A DNA stretch of 37,267 nt from Candidatus Obscuribacterales bacterium (GTDB taxonomy: Bacteria > Cyanobacteriota > Vampirovibrionia > Obscuribacterales > Obscuribacteraceae): assembly GCA_021732565.1 (NCBI GenBank), contig JAKFUT010000294.1, positions 1 to 37,267 on the forward strand, written 5' to 3'. Made by a program: the position numbers and the translations under genes. Below are positions 1 to 8,717 of the stretch, one piece after another; position 1 is the stretch's first letter, and each line of letters opens with the position of its first letter. The notes under the pieces were generated by a model, which did not search any database, had not been told where the DNA came from, and worked only from the letters and a program-made list of their open reading frames with translations.

Positions 1-1104
1 AGTACTGCTGCGGCTGGTAACAATGCAATTCAGTTGAATGGCAACAGCATTACTGCTGACCCGCCGGGCGCAGGAAACGTTACACTCGTTCCGGTTTCCG
101 TTCCAGTTGCCAGCCCGGTCTTCGCTCCGGTAGCCATGCCCGCTGCTGCGACAGTGATTCCGGCTACGACCTCAGCACCCGCTTCCAGCCTGCCTGCGCA
201 ACATTCGGTTCAACCATTGCAGATGCCGCCAGCGGTGCAAGGAATCATTGATGTCGTCGCTCCGTTCTTTGGAGTCACAACTACAACTTCATCGGCATCA
301 ATCAATAATGCTCCCGCTCCAGCAGCCATTGCACCAACTTCGGTACCGGCAAGTTCTCCCGTCGATGTGGTATCGATGGCGAAAGACGCCGGATCCATGG
401 TTCAGTCCGCTGTAGCCAATGCAAGCACCGTGCTTACTGGGTTTGTAGCGAAGAAAGCGGGTCTCTTCGGTGGATCGGCTGCTTATATGAGACCGTCCGC
501 TCAAGCCGTCGTCACCACGCTCGGTGACTCCTCCTTCGACCTCAAGCACGGTGAAGTAATAGTAAGCGCCTCTCGAAGGTCTACTATCACCGCCGGTCTT
601 CATACCGTTGATGCCGCTGCCGGCTCGATTGTTCACGTAACCAAAGAAGGCGATTTGCTCAAAGTGCGCAATTTGTGCGATACCGTCGGCAAAACGGTAC
701 GTGTGTTGGTCGCTGGCAAGTCGGTAAACATCGGTGTGGGAGAAGAGCTCGTTATCGGTGCCAACGACGGTTCGGTGGACGCTGCGGTGAAGGGCGACAA
801 CATCGGGCGCCGCAAAGTCACCAGATTCATTGTTGACGGACAACATTCTTTGATCAAGAGCGAACTCTCGATCATCGCCTTGATTCAAAAGAGCAACCTC
901 CTCACCACCATGTACACCAAGGGTTCCAGCGCCGACAAGAACGTAATGGAACGCATCATGAAGATGGCTGCCGCTCTCTTCCAGGTCACTGGCAGACGCG
1001 GGGCTTACTCCGCCTACGATCCTTCCAAAGCAGAACCGGCAGTACCGCTTCGCTCCTCACAGGGTCTGGCTGATGAGCCCGTAAAGGTCGCTCAATCGAA
1101 CTAG
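1..1104 (+). CDS. FecR-like domain protein, 5' end cut by the window
   Basis: The reading frame is open from base 1 with no stop, so the gene starts upstream; the TTG at 34 is only the first possible start inside the window. About the first 150 visible residues are a low-complexity Ala/Pro/Val/Ser-rich stretch, likely disordered. From roughly residue 165 to 245 (counted from the TTG) there is a beta-rich block with the pattern of FecR-type domains: HGEVIVSA, then AAAGSIVHVTKEGDLLKVRNL, then VLVAGKSVNIGVGEELVIG. FecR domains are usually periplasmic or surface modules. The last ~100 residues are unassigned. A GGGA-type hairpin with a T-rich tail follows the stop. The reading frame is certain; the domain name is inferred from pattern only. 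Confidence 0.7.
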   Translation, partial: STAAAGNNAIQLNGNSITADPPGAGNVTLVPVSVPVASPVFAPVAMPAAATVIPATTSAPASSLPAQHSVQPLQMPPAVQGIIDVVAPFFGVTTTTSSASINNAPAPAAIAPTSVPASSPVDVVSMAKDAGSMVQSAVANASTVLTGFVAKKAGLFGGSAAYMRPSAQAVVTTLGDSSFDLKHGEVIVSASRRSTITAGLHTVDAAAGSIVHVTKEGDLLKVRNLCDTVGKTVRVLVAGKSVNIGVGEELVIGANDGSVDAAVKGDNIGRRKVTRFIVDGQHSLIKSELSIIALIQKSNLLTTMYTKGSSADKNVMERIMKMAAALFQVTGRRGAYSAYDPSKAEPAVPLRSSQGLADEPVKVAQSN

Positions 1105-1139
1105 TCAGTCAACATTCAACGCTTAAGAACGTAGAGTTA

Positions 1140-1171
1140 GGGAGAGTCGAAAGACTTTCCCTTTCCCTTTC
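1140..1171 (+). terminator. Probable intrinsic terminator
   Basis: A 9-bp stem (1140-1148 with 1153-1161, one G-T wobble) is closed by a GAAA tetraloop and followed by TTTCCCTTTC. It lies 36 bases after the stop of the FecR-like gene, as expected for its terminator. Confidence 0.6.
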
Positions 1172-1388
1172 GCGGAGCTCAAACTTATCCATCAAAATGG
1201 ATCTTTGAACTTCGGATGCCACCGCTGTCACCCGTGGCTCGCGACTTTGGACTTCAACGCATATTATTTTGGAACCAGCTGAGAACCAGATGGCGCACGG
1301 TTACCCCGGATGTCAACCCGAAGTGGAAATATCCTAAACGAGCGAACTGTTCCAGGAGATGTGCTGTGTTCTGCGACATGGTTTTGGC

Positions 1389-1394
1389 TATAAT
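1389..1394 (+). promoter_or_regulatory. Candidate -10 box
   Basis: A perfect TATAAT sits 28 bases upstream of the ATG at 1422, leaving room for a short leader with a GGAG ribosome site at 1411-1414. No good -35 match is seen at 16-18 bp spacing (best is TGTGTT), so this is a plausible but unproven sigma-70 type promoter. Confidence 0.4.
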
Positions 1395-1421
1395 CGAAGG
1401 GGCGCAGGACGGAGATTCTGT

Positions 1422-1868
1422 ATGAAACTGTCGTGGATTGTGATGTGTTTGATCGCTGCGTTTGTGTTGCAGAACATTGTTCCCGCAAGTGGACAATCTC
1501 CGACGGCTGATCTCGAAGAGATACCGCCAGCACCTCTTCATACGATAAACAAAACCGGAATTAAGGGGCAGGCTCTCTATCATCGTCCGCAGGGAACCGC
1601 GTGTGCTCCGCCTCTTCCGCCGATTATGCCGCCCGTTTGCGTTAGCGGCGCGATGCTGATCCTTTCTGATAACTCTGGCAAGGAGATTTGCACGCAGTTC
1701 ACCAATCAAAAAGGGGAATTCAATTTTGATGTCGAACCGGGAAGTTACAAGTTGAACTCTAAGTGGGGGAATTATTCTTACAGCAAAGCCGTTACTGTGC
1801 TAGACGGTCAAATTACAGATTTGCATAAAGCCGTATTCTCATACCCTGGAGCCTGTTTCGTGAACTAG
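1422..1868 (+). CDS. Small secreted protein with a CarboxypepD_reg/Cna-B-like fold
   Basis: The 148-residue product starts at the ATG at 1422, 7 bases after a GGAG; the open frame extends upstream to 1359, but that extension has no ribosome site and would bury the signal peptide. Residues 1-26 are a clear Sec signal (MKLSWIVMCLIAAFVLQNIV, then PASGQ). Residues ~85-140 carry the pattern of a carboxypeptidase-regulatory or Cna-B beta-sandwich: GAMLILSDNSGKEICTQF, then the hallmark turn NQKGEFNFDVEPGSYKL. Such domains are usually structural modules in exported proteins, without catalysis. Four cysteines in the mature part could form disulfides. It converges on the glycosyltransferase gene and ends in a terminator-like hairpin. 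The partner is unknown. Confidence 0.75.
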   Translation: MKLSWIVMCLIAAFVLQNIVPASGQSPTADLEEIPPAPLHTINKTGIKGQALYHRPQGTACAPPLPPIMPPVCVSGAMLILSDNSGKEICTQFTNQKGEFNFDVEPGSYKLNSKWGNYSYSKAVTVLDGQITDLHKAVFSYPGACFVN

Positions 1869-1871
1869 TCA

Positions 1872-1897
1872 CCAGAGGTGTTCCGCCTGGCGTTTTT
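1872..1897 (+). terminator. Probable intrinsic terminator
   Basis: A 7-bp stem with a two-base bulge (1872-1890, loop TTC) is followed after one or two bases by TTTTT at 1893-1897. It begins right after the stop of the secreted protein gene and lies between convergent genes. Confidence 0.45.
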
Positions 1898-1966
1898 GCA
1901 AAGGAGGCAATAAGTCCTCCCGACCGAGTGGACGACTCAGGTGTGAATGAATGTTCCTGTGGTGAG

Positions 1967-3778
1967 TTAACGCGCACTATTGACGGGCACCACTGCCGGT
2001 GCGCTGTTAGCTGGAACATTAACGTTAGCTTGATGCCAAATCCATTGCTTGTTGCGATACAACACCAGCTCCGTGCCGTCCGGTAGAACTTGTCGGGCAT
2101 CTTCAACAAACTGACCACCCTTAGCTAACACGCGCTCAATTCTTCCCCAACTTACTCTGCTCTTGCTGTCGAACAGCCCCTGTTGTTCATCGCCGGTTTT
2201 AAGCACCAACCACTGCATGCTGCGCAGGTCGCCATCAGTGAAATCGAACGTATCAGCAGTGCACGACATACAAGCGCGCCATGTCACCACCTGAATATTG
2301 CTTCGGCGTTCCTTCGCGATTATGTTCAACGTACCGTGGTTAAAGTGCAGCAGATTGACTAACACGTTGACGTAAACAGCTCTACCGCGCTCCACATTCT
2401 CAATGTGCTCTAGAAGCCATTCCTGTTTCCACAGATCACCACCTCGCTGGTAAGGCAACGTCATGGTCAGAAAGTCACTACTATCATTCAGGCCCAGAAC
2501 GTCATACAGCGGTATCGATCCGAATTCCAAAGTCACACCATTTTTGTTCACAGGCTTTGCAGGCAAGGTGTACGGCTGGAAACAAATCGCAAACGCTTGC
2601 ACGACAGAGAGCACAATTAGCACTGTGGAAGCCACTTGTCCAGTTTTTGAACGCCTCAATATGTTCGCGCATCCCTCGGCAAGAAGGATTGCGAGCACCA
2701 CCATAATAGGAACTCCGAAGCGCGGAGAAATCGCACCGTTTGAAATCGCGGCCCAGACCACTGCAGGAATCGAGCAGATCGCTGATACTGCCAGGGGCCA
2801 GTACGGACTCCAATTGCTTACGCGTAATCGCGCTGCACACCCAAGCAATCCAAGAAACATGAGAGGAGAGAAGCTCTGAACTAGAAGCACGAGATACTCC
2901 AGCGTTACGGACATGACATGAGAGAGTCCGGTATCACCAGCTGTTAGAGCGCGTCTTATCTTCGTAAAATTCAGCAGAAACTGGAAGTTTGGAACGATCC
3001 ATGAACACAACAAAGTAGCGGCGATAAGTCCTATCGTCGCTACTTGACCCAAGGCCTGATAACTTCGTCTTCTCAACAAGATGAAAGCCATTACCGCCAG
3101 CAACGGTGCCGAATAGCATATGGCCACTTGCTTAGTCAGGCAATACACACCAAGTAGAAGGCCTGCAACCAAGGCCCTCTTCCATGTGTTTGTCTGCCAC
3201 CAGCTCACAAGCGCCAGCATAAATGCAGAATAAAATGCTGCGTGTGGAAGATCGATCAGCGGAGTATGTTCCAATCCTAAAATCAGCGGTGAGCAATTCA
3301 CAAAGATCACAGCTAAATTTGCTTTGAGCTGATCCTTGCACAGCTTAAATGACAGAAACCACGTACAAACACTCAAAATTGTGAGATGGACGCCTAGAAT
3401 AAAATTTTCAGCCCAATGCGAATCACCAGCGAAGATTTTGAGAAAACCGTTAAATATCCATGATCCGGCAGGATACGTGGGCTGCATTCTGAGCAAATTG
3501 GTAAACGATTCTACAGTCCAGTCTCGCGGGTGACACAGCCACTGCTTCACCGCACTGCTGTCGAGACTGTGGGCCGCCGCGTCAAACACGGGATAGGAAT
3601 GATCTAGAGACGACCAAATATACAGCGATCCGAGAAACACGGCCACTGTGGCCCATGGGGTCAGTTTCGAGGCAAATAACCGCTCTACAAGGGACTTAGA
3701 GCGATCCTTTCTTGATGAAGAATCAGCGCTGGTAGTCTGGCGATCAATCAACGGTGATGTGCTATTTATTCCGGACAT
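1967..3778 (-). CDS. GT-C type membrane glycosyltransferase (GT39/ArnT-like)
   Basis: A 603-residue integral membrane protein. The best start is the ATG at 3778, preceded by GGAGG-AATTC; the open frame runs 15 codons further up to 3823 without a ribosome site. After a short cytoplasmic N-terminus there is a first membrane helix (ATVAVFLGSLYIW), an outer loop with YPVFDAAAH, then about ten more helices and a C-terminal soluble domain of ~160 residues. This is the layout of GT-C enzymes, which transfer sugars from polyprenyl-phosphate donors to protein or lipid outside the membrane; acidic residues in loop 1 are the catalytic ones in the family. LIDLPHAAFYSAFML in the middle fits the PMT_2/GT39 pattern. 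It lies upstream of, and on the same strand as, the sugar-nucleotide dehydratase gene's neighbour region, but ~400 bases apart, so co-transcription is not evident. Substrate is unknown. Confidence 0.75.
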   Translation of the reverse strand: MSGINSTSPLIDRQTTSADSSSRKDRSKSLVERLFASKLTPWATVAVFLGSLYIWSSLDHSYPVFDAAAHSLDSSAVKQWLCHPRDWTVESFTNLLRMQPTYPAGSWIFNGFLKIFAGDSHWAENFILGVHLTILSVCTWFLSFKLCKDQLKANLAVIFVNCSPLILGLEHTPLIDLPHAAFYSAFMLALVSWWQTNTWKRALVAGLLLGVYCLTKQVAICYSAPLLAVMAFILLRRRSYQALGQVATIGLIAATLLCSWIVPNFQFLLNFTKIRRALTAGDTGLSHVMSVTLEYLVLLVQSFSPLMFLGLLGCAARLRVSNWSPYWPLAVSAICSIPAVVWAAISNGAISPRFGVPIMVVLAILLAEGCANILRRSKTGQVASTVLIVLSVVQAFAICFQPYTLPAKPVNKNGVTLEFGSIPLYDVLGLNDSSDFLTMTLPYQRGGDLWKQEWLLEHIENVERGRAVYVNVLVNLLHFNHGTLNIIAKERRSNIQVVTWRACMSCTADTFDFTDGDLRSMQWLVLKTGDEQQGLFDSKSRVSWGRIERVLAKGGQFVEDARQVLPDGTELVLYRNKQWIWHQANVNVPANSAPAVVPVNSAR

Positions 3779-4186
3779 GAATTCCTCCGCTCCGCTCACT
3801 ACCGTTGAGTCGGTCGGCATCATAACATGAGGGCTAGAAGGCTTACTTAGTTCAGCTTTATCTTGACCTCTTCGCGCCCCGTTATGCTTGACTCACAATG
3901 ATTCATGGTGTCACGCCAAAACCCGGTCGGATTTTGCACACTAAATACATTCATCCAGTGGCGATAATTCTGCCTGTACCCATTAAGCTTTTAACGTTCA
4001 CTCAGGAGATCGGACCAGAGGCGCAATGCAAGTCATTTTCAACTGAGCTTGCACACTACATAAACCCTTTCAGGGGAAGGATTCATGGTAATTCTCGGGA
4101 GCCAACGTGATAAGAAACCGAGATAGCGTTGCACTCGTTCCATGAGGAACAGATGCATTCGTGATGCTGAAAACAAATCTTAGAGA
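3779..4186. other. Intergenic region, nothing recognised
   Basis: About 400 bases between the two minus-strand glycan genes. A 70-codon plus-strand frame (3898-4110) lacks a ribosome site and resembles nothing I know. No convincing hairpin or promoter was seen. Confidence 0.5.
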
Positions 4187-5182
4187 TTATCGAGAACTCA
4201 CAGCCAGAGCATGAGCAGCTCTGACAGCCACGCGCCAGTAATCGAGCATATCCGACATAGTCTGCTCAAATGCTACGGTAGTCTCCCAACCGGTACAGGC
4301 CTTAAACTTCGACGCATCACCCTGCAGCACGAGCACATCGCTGGGGCGCATTCTTAGCGGATCCGGTCTCACCTCAATTTTGGTTTTCGTAAGACTCAGG
4401 AGCAAGTCGAGCATTTCCTTTATCGTTCTAGCCACGCCAGTGGCGATGACATAGTCGTCTCCCGGTGTGCAATGGTGCACTGCGAGCCAATACGCACGAA
4501 CCATATCGCGCACATCCGTCCAGTCTCGACGCGATTCGAGGTTACCGACATGAACCACTGGCTCTCTCAAGCCCGCTTCAATCTCAGCAATTTGTTTGGC
4601 AAAATTGCTGGTAACAAAAACCTCACCACGTCGTGGACCTTCGTGGTTAAAAGCTCTGGTACGAATTGCCTTGAGACCGTAACTCTGAAAATACTGATAC
4701 GCCAGAAGATCTTGGGCAACTTTGCTAACAGCATACGGACTGAGCGGGCGCAGGGGATTTCGTTCTGTAATTGGTAGCTCGTGCTCCAGCACTTTGCCAT
4801 ACTCTTCGGAACTAAGTGCTACCTGAATCACCGCATCAACTTCAGCCGCCCTCATTGCTTCAAATAAATTAAGTTGCATGGTGACATTATCTGTAATCGT
4901 CGATTGTGGATTAGTCCATGAATCCAATACATAGCTTTGCGCAGCCAGATGAAAAATGAAATCGGGACGATATTCGCGAATAAGCTTCAGCGTGGAAAAA
5001 GCATCAGTCAAGTCGCAATCGACAAAACGCATCTTGCGTTCCAGATGTTTTGCGCAACTTAGATTGCTCCGCCACCGCTTCGTTCCCACAAGTTCCACTT
5101 CCGGATGTTCTGCCAACAAGAAGTCAGCCAGGTGCGAACCGACCATTCCCGTAGTGCCCGTTATCAGAACTCGTTTACTCAT
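4187..5182 (-). CDS. SDR sugar-nucleotide enzyme of the GDP-mannose 4,6-dehydratase / GDP-4-keto-6-deoxymannose reductase group
   Basis: A 331-residue cytoplasmic extended SDR. The ATG at 5182 is chosen because AAAGGA lies 7 bases upstream; an ATG two codons earlier is too close to that site. The Rossmann motif TGTTGMVG is at residues 8-15 and the catalytic Y150-x3-K154 (SPYAVSK) follows. RAFNHEGPRRGEVFV and the late RPSDVLVLQGDASKF...TGW block are typical of the GMD/RMD branch, which makes GDP-4-keto-6-deoxymannose or reduces it to GDP-rhamnose. The canonical GMD motif around ATGETHSV is reduced here to ATGVARTI, which favours an RMD-like or divergent role. It probably supplies deoxysugar for surface glycans. 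The exact reaction cannot be fixed by eye. Confidence 0.8.
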   Translation of the reverse strand: MSKRVLITGTTGMVGSHLADFLLAEHPEVELVGTKRWRSNLSCAKHLERKMRFVDCDLTDAFSTLKLIREYRPDFIFHLAAQSYVLDSWTNPQSTITDNVTMQLNLFEAMRAAEVDAVIQVALSSEEYGKVLEHELPITERNPLRPLSPYAVSKVAQDLLAYQYFQSYGLKAIRTRAFNHEGPRRGEVFVTSNFAKQIAEIEAGLREPVVHVGNLESRRDWTDVRDMVRAYWLAVHHCTPGDDYVIATGVARTIKEMLDLLLSLTKTKIEVRPDPLRMRPSDVLVLQGDASKFKACTGWETTVAFEQTMSDMLDYWRVAVRAAHALAVSSR

Positions 5183-5637
5183 GGTCATTTCCTTTATCTC
5201 TTTCAATCACAAATTTTATGGAGCACTCATCAGCCGTTGCCTGTCATACGAGGCGGAGGCTTAGATTAACACCATGCAAACATGGTGTTGCTTCGTCGCA
5301 ATCTCGTTAAAGCAGTACAAAGAATTCCGGGCGCGTCTATTTCTTTGCTTCACCCACACTTCAAAATCGACCGGATACGCAACTACAATTTCCAGGAATG
5401 TGCAATTCACTGAAGCACCATCAATTCTAACAGAGAACAGGATGGATAGGGGTTGACACTAACGCACACCAGCAGGCTTTGGAGGATCTGAGCCTCAATA
5501 AAGGGAACCGCAAACTAAGTCACAGATACATTTTCGAGTGGGCATATGTGACTCCGCGCGCCATCCTCGGGCGTAGCATCGGCAAGGGAGCGGGAATCAA
5601 CTGCACGAATCGATTGGCATGGTTGCCAGAGTATTTC
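5183..5637. other. Intergenic region with one short hairpin
   Basis: No gene is supported in these ~455 bases. A perfect 9-bp inverted repeat with a CAAA loop is present at 5268-5289 (AACACCATG/CATGGTGTT). It has no T tract on either side, so it is not a convincing terminator. A 65-codon plus-strand frame overlapping the end of the VIT gene looks like chance. Confidence 0.45.
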
Positions 5638-8148
5638 TTAACTGAATATGTTCATGTCACGTGCCGCGCTCACTAACCAGTTCACTATGCCCGGCACCGC
5701 TAATGCCAGCGCAACAGTTATTGCTCCGCCAAGCACCAGAGCCCTTGCTCGTGTCTTTTCCTTACCCTCCGCTGAATTCTTTAAGACTCCGGTCGCCATA
5801 GCTATGAGGCCCAGGGCGATACCAATAATTTCCACTCCGTTGGCCACTATATTGAGCATGGCTTCTACATTGGCGAGGTTGTTGATCCGAACAGTGCCAC
5901 TGGTGTTAACACCCTGAATAACGGTGGCATCGCCACCCTGTGGTCCAATTGTACCGTTGGTGGCACCTTGAAGCTGCGATGCATCGGCGTTTGCGCCCTG
6001 TTGTGTCTGCGCTCCGGTGAAGTTACCCGTGTTGTTGCTCTGATTGCCGACAGCTGCGGTTGTGTCGAAGCAGTCGCCGGAGCCGCCTCCACCATATTGC
6101 ACTGATGAATTAGCGGTACCCGCGACTGGCTCAACAGGTACATCTATTTTCTTGGAAGGTCCGATCTTTGTCTTGTGCGACAGATCCACCGCTACAAAAG
6201 ACGTGTATTGCGTCATGATGTGATGTGCTAGCGCTGTATCGATAATTTCCTTCTTCAAATTCGGCTTGATCCTGCCATTTTGGACCCCGATGTAGTCTTG
6301 CGACATCAAGTCGTCTACCTTTGCGCGAGCCCAGATTTGCGCGATGGATGCATTCTTACTCTCGTTTTCAGGCAAGTTAATTTCCATCGATTGCATATAT
6401 GGCTTGCCGGCACTAAAGCCCTTAAGTACAACATGCGACTTGCCGCCCTTTCGGTAGCGAGCTTTGAAATATAGAGGTTTTTGCGCCCACACGTCTGATA
6501 GAGTTCGTGGATAAACATCCTGAACACCTCCGTCAAAGGAGACCTGGATGTCTGTCAAAACGGGCGAAGATATCTTGCTGTAAAAATCTTTCACCACTTG
6601 TTCCGATGGCGTATTGAGCGTAATAATCTTCGCTTCACCGCCGCCTTCTTCTGCCAATTTATTCAAGATGAGTGTATTGGTACCGTTTCCGATACCAAAC
6701 GGGAACCAGCGAGAGGTTTTTCGCAGTTTCTTGACGAGAGCAACAGCCTCAAACTCATTACCAACATCGCCATCGGTCATCATTGTCACAATACGAAGCC
6801 TGTGGTCATCGGCCGGAGTCGTGCATGCTTTCTCAATGGCAGAAGCAATGTATGTGCCACCACCAGCTCGCAGATCAGTAATAAACTTATGCGCCTTCGC
6901 TTTTGTCTGCGAGTTAACTGTCTCCGGCTGGTTGAATAGTTGCCTGCAATTGTCACTGAAAGCAATTACTTGAAAGCTGTCTCTCGGGCCCATTTGGTCA
7001 AGAACGTAGTGCATAGTCTGTTTCGACTTCTCAATCGGTTCTCCACTCATGGAACCTGAACAATCTACAACAAAGATCATTTCTCGTGGAGCGATATCCT
7101 GCCGTGCGATTTTCTTCGGCGGCATCATCATAAGCGTTACATAACCATCATCGCCGGTTTTATGCGCGAGGTAACCGTTCTCCACAGACGCGCCGGCTGC
7201 GTCCCATGTAAGAATAAAATCTCGATTGGGAATTTCACTCTTCTCTTTGAGTGTAACAAGAGTTGCGTTACTGTTGAGCCAATTTGCTTGAGTTTCCACT
7301 TCGTGAAGCGGCGAACGAACATTTCGAATTGGCACACCGCCGTCAATTGAAACGCTGAGCGATATGTCGTGGCCAGCACGGCTCTTCACCGGTGGCGAAA
7401 TCAAACTCGCATCGGGAACAATGGCCGTCGCCTTTGTTCGCTCGCCTTGGAGGCCTTCATTAAACTGTGCGCCGGGAATAAATCGCTCTCCCACTACAGT
7501 AGGAAATATAAACGCATACTGACCATTTTCAAACGGAAGAATCTGGGTATAGCTGATCACTACATCTATATCTGCGCCGGGTTCGACGTTCGCCACTGAC
7601 TGAGTGAAGATATTAGGGCGCTCTTGATCTAGTAATGCGACAGTGTATCCTTGCGAAGCGGCCTCGTTGTAAATCTTGCGGGCCTCACCTCTTTCCTTTA
7701 TGTCGCCCTTGATCACTCGATCTCCGATTTTCATCGTCATATCATCGACTGCGGCTTCATCTGGGAGCGGAAAGGTATAAACAGCCTCAACCTTGCTGGC
7801 GTGAGAGTTGTGAAACTTCTGCGTCACCGTCACTCGTGCCATGTACCCCGATATATTGGCATTCACGTCGGTATGTTTTAACACGCATTCGCCGAGAACC
7901 TCGTGAGACGCTGAGTTGTACATCGCAAGCGTCCCGGAACCTTTCTTGGAGAACTTGCCGATGGCATCTAGCAGAGACTTGTGACTGAAGCCCTCCGCTC
8001 CACCCAACAACTGCGCTAATGGCGAACCAACATTTCTTCTCAATGTTTGCTCTTCGGCGCCGACAGGTCCCGAGGATCCAAACACTGCCAGAGAGGCAAG
8101 CCCAATTGAAGCAACTCTGTTTATTTTTGATCGCTTTGAGATTGACAT
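5638..8148 (-). CDS. VIT and VWA domain surface protein with two C-terminal membrane helices
   Basis: An 836-residue exported protein; ATG at 8148 follows CCTGGAGAAGAT. Residues 1-31 are a signal peptide (VASIGLASLAVFGSS...VGAEE). Residues ~85-215 form a VIT domain (ARVTVTQKFHNSH, AVYTFPLPDEAAVDDM, YTQILPFENGQYAFIFP). Residues ~355-530 form a von Willebrand A domain with an intact MIDAS at D362 (DCSGSMS), then GGGTYIASAI and MTDGDVGNE. This order matches inter-alpha-trypsin-inhibitor-like and bacterial sortase-target proteins, which mediate metal-dependent adhesion. Residues ~690-755 are an Asn/Gln/Gly-rich low-complexity linker, and the last ~75 residues hold two hydrophobic helices (EIIGIALGLIAMATGVL and ALVLGGAITVALALAVPGIV) joined by a charged loop. 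The C-terminal hairpin is unusual for the family; see findings. Stands alone, no operon partner. Confidence 0.85.
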   Translation of the reverse strand: MSISKRSKINRVASIGLASLAVFGSSGPVGAEEQTLRRNVGSPLAQLLGGAEGFSHKSLLDAIGKFSKKGSGTLAMYNSASHEVLGECVLKHTDVNANISGYMARVTVTQKFHNSHASKVEAVYTFPLPDEAAVDDMTMKIGDRVIKGDIKERGEARKIYNEAASQGYTVALLDQERPNIFTQSVANVEPGADIDVVISYTQILPFENGQYAFIFPTVVGERFIPGAQFNEGLQGERTKATAIVPDASLISPPVKSRAGHDISLSVSIDGGVPIRNVRSPLHEVETQANWLNSNATLVTLKEKSEIPNRDFILTWDAAGASVENGYLAHKTGDDGYVTLMMMPPKKIARQDIAPREMIFVVDCSGSMSGEPIEKSKQTMHYVLDQMGPRDSFQVIAFSDNCRQLFNQPETVNSQTKAKAHKFITDLRAGGGTYIASAIEKACTTPADDHRLRIVTMMTDGDVGNEFEAVALVKKLRKTSRWFPFGIGNGTNTLILNKLAEEGGGEAKIITLNTPSEQVVKDFYSKISSPVLTDIQVSFDGGVQDVYPRTLSDVWAQKPLYFKARYRKGGKSHVVLKGFSAGKPYMQSMEINLPENESKNASIAQIWARAKVDDLMSQDYIGVQNGRIKPNLKKEIIDTALAHHIMTQYTSFVAVDLSHKTKIGPSKKIDVPVEPVAGTANSSVQYGGGGSGDCFDTTAAVGNQSNNTGNFTGAQTQQGANADASQLQGATNGTIGPQGGDATVIQGVNTSGTVRINNLANVEAMLNIVANGVEIIGIALGLIAMATGVLKNSAEGKEKTRARALVLGGAITVALALAVPGIVNWLVSAARDMNIFS

Positions 8149-8717
8149 ATCTTCTCCAGGAAAAATGATGACGTTTTCTTGTATTCAAATTATTGGTGGC
8201 AAAAACTATCGTCGGATAGATTCATCTAACAGAACTCTTCGTGCCGCAAGTGCGCCGGACTAAGCTATCAAGAAGTTATCACATCCAAATTACAATCAGC
8301 CGTTCGCAAATTTCGCTGAGCTTCTGCGCCCAAGAGCCCAGGGACCCGGGTAGATGCGGGAGAACTTCTAAAGCACTACGGCTCCCTTTTCTTTCCAGGA
8401 TCGCTGTGAAGAATATGAAAAATTCTTGCTACAGGCAAATCAAACAAGAGGATTTTCTAGATCCATTTGAAGGAGTTGAGCCACCGAAAGTGATCCATGT
8501 AGCAATGGCAGCGGAATTTGAACCACTGATTCCATAGTCTCTATTATGAGCACTCTTGCAACTGACGTTAATATGCCTGAGGTCATCGGCGGGTCACTGT
8601 TCATTGAACCCGAATATTGGCAAAGTCTTGTCGGGAGACTTGTGGATCAATGATTTTATGCGGAAACTACGAATGACATCCAAGATGATTTCCGTCTAAT
8701 ATCAATTCCGAGAGGCG
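8149..8717. other. Intergenic region with two doubtful small ORFs
   Basis: About 570 bases. The first 80 bases contain the ribosome site of the VIT gene. Two consecutive short frames, 8415-8537 (40 aa, MKNSCYRQIKQEDFLDPF...) and 8546-8653 (35 aa, MSTLATDVNMPEVIGG...), are separated by 8 bases and have amino-acid composition that is not obviously random, but neither has a strong ribosome site nor a family I recognise. Confidence 0.35.

Noticed and set aside
298..888. 196-codon minus-strand frame opposite the FecR-like gene
   Set aside because: Antisense shadow with no ribosome site; the plus frame has the domain pattern.
3898..4110. 70-codon plus-strand frame
   Set aside because: No ribosome site, no recognised pattern, between two minus-strand genes.
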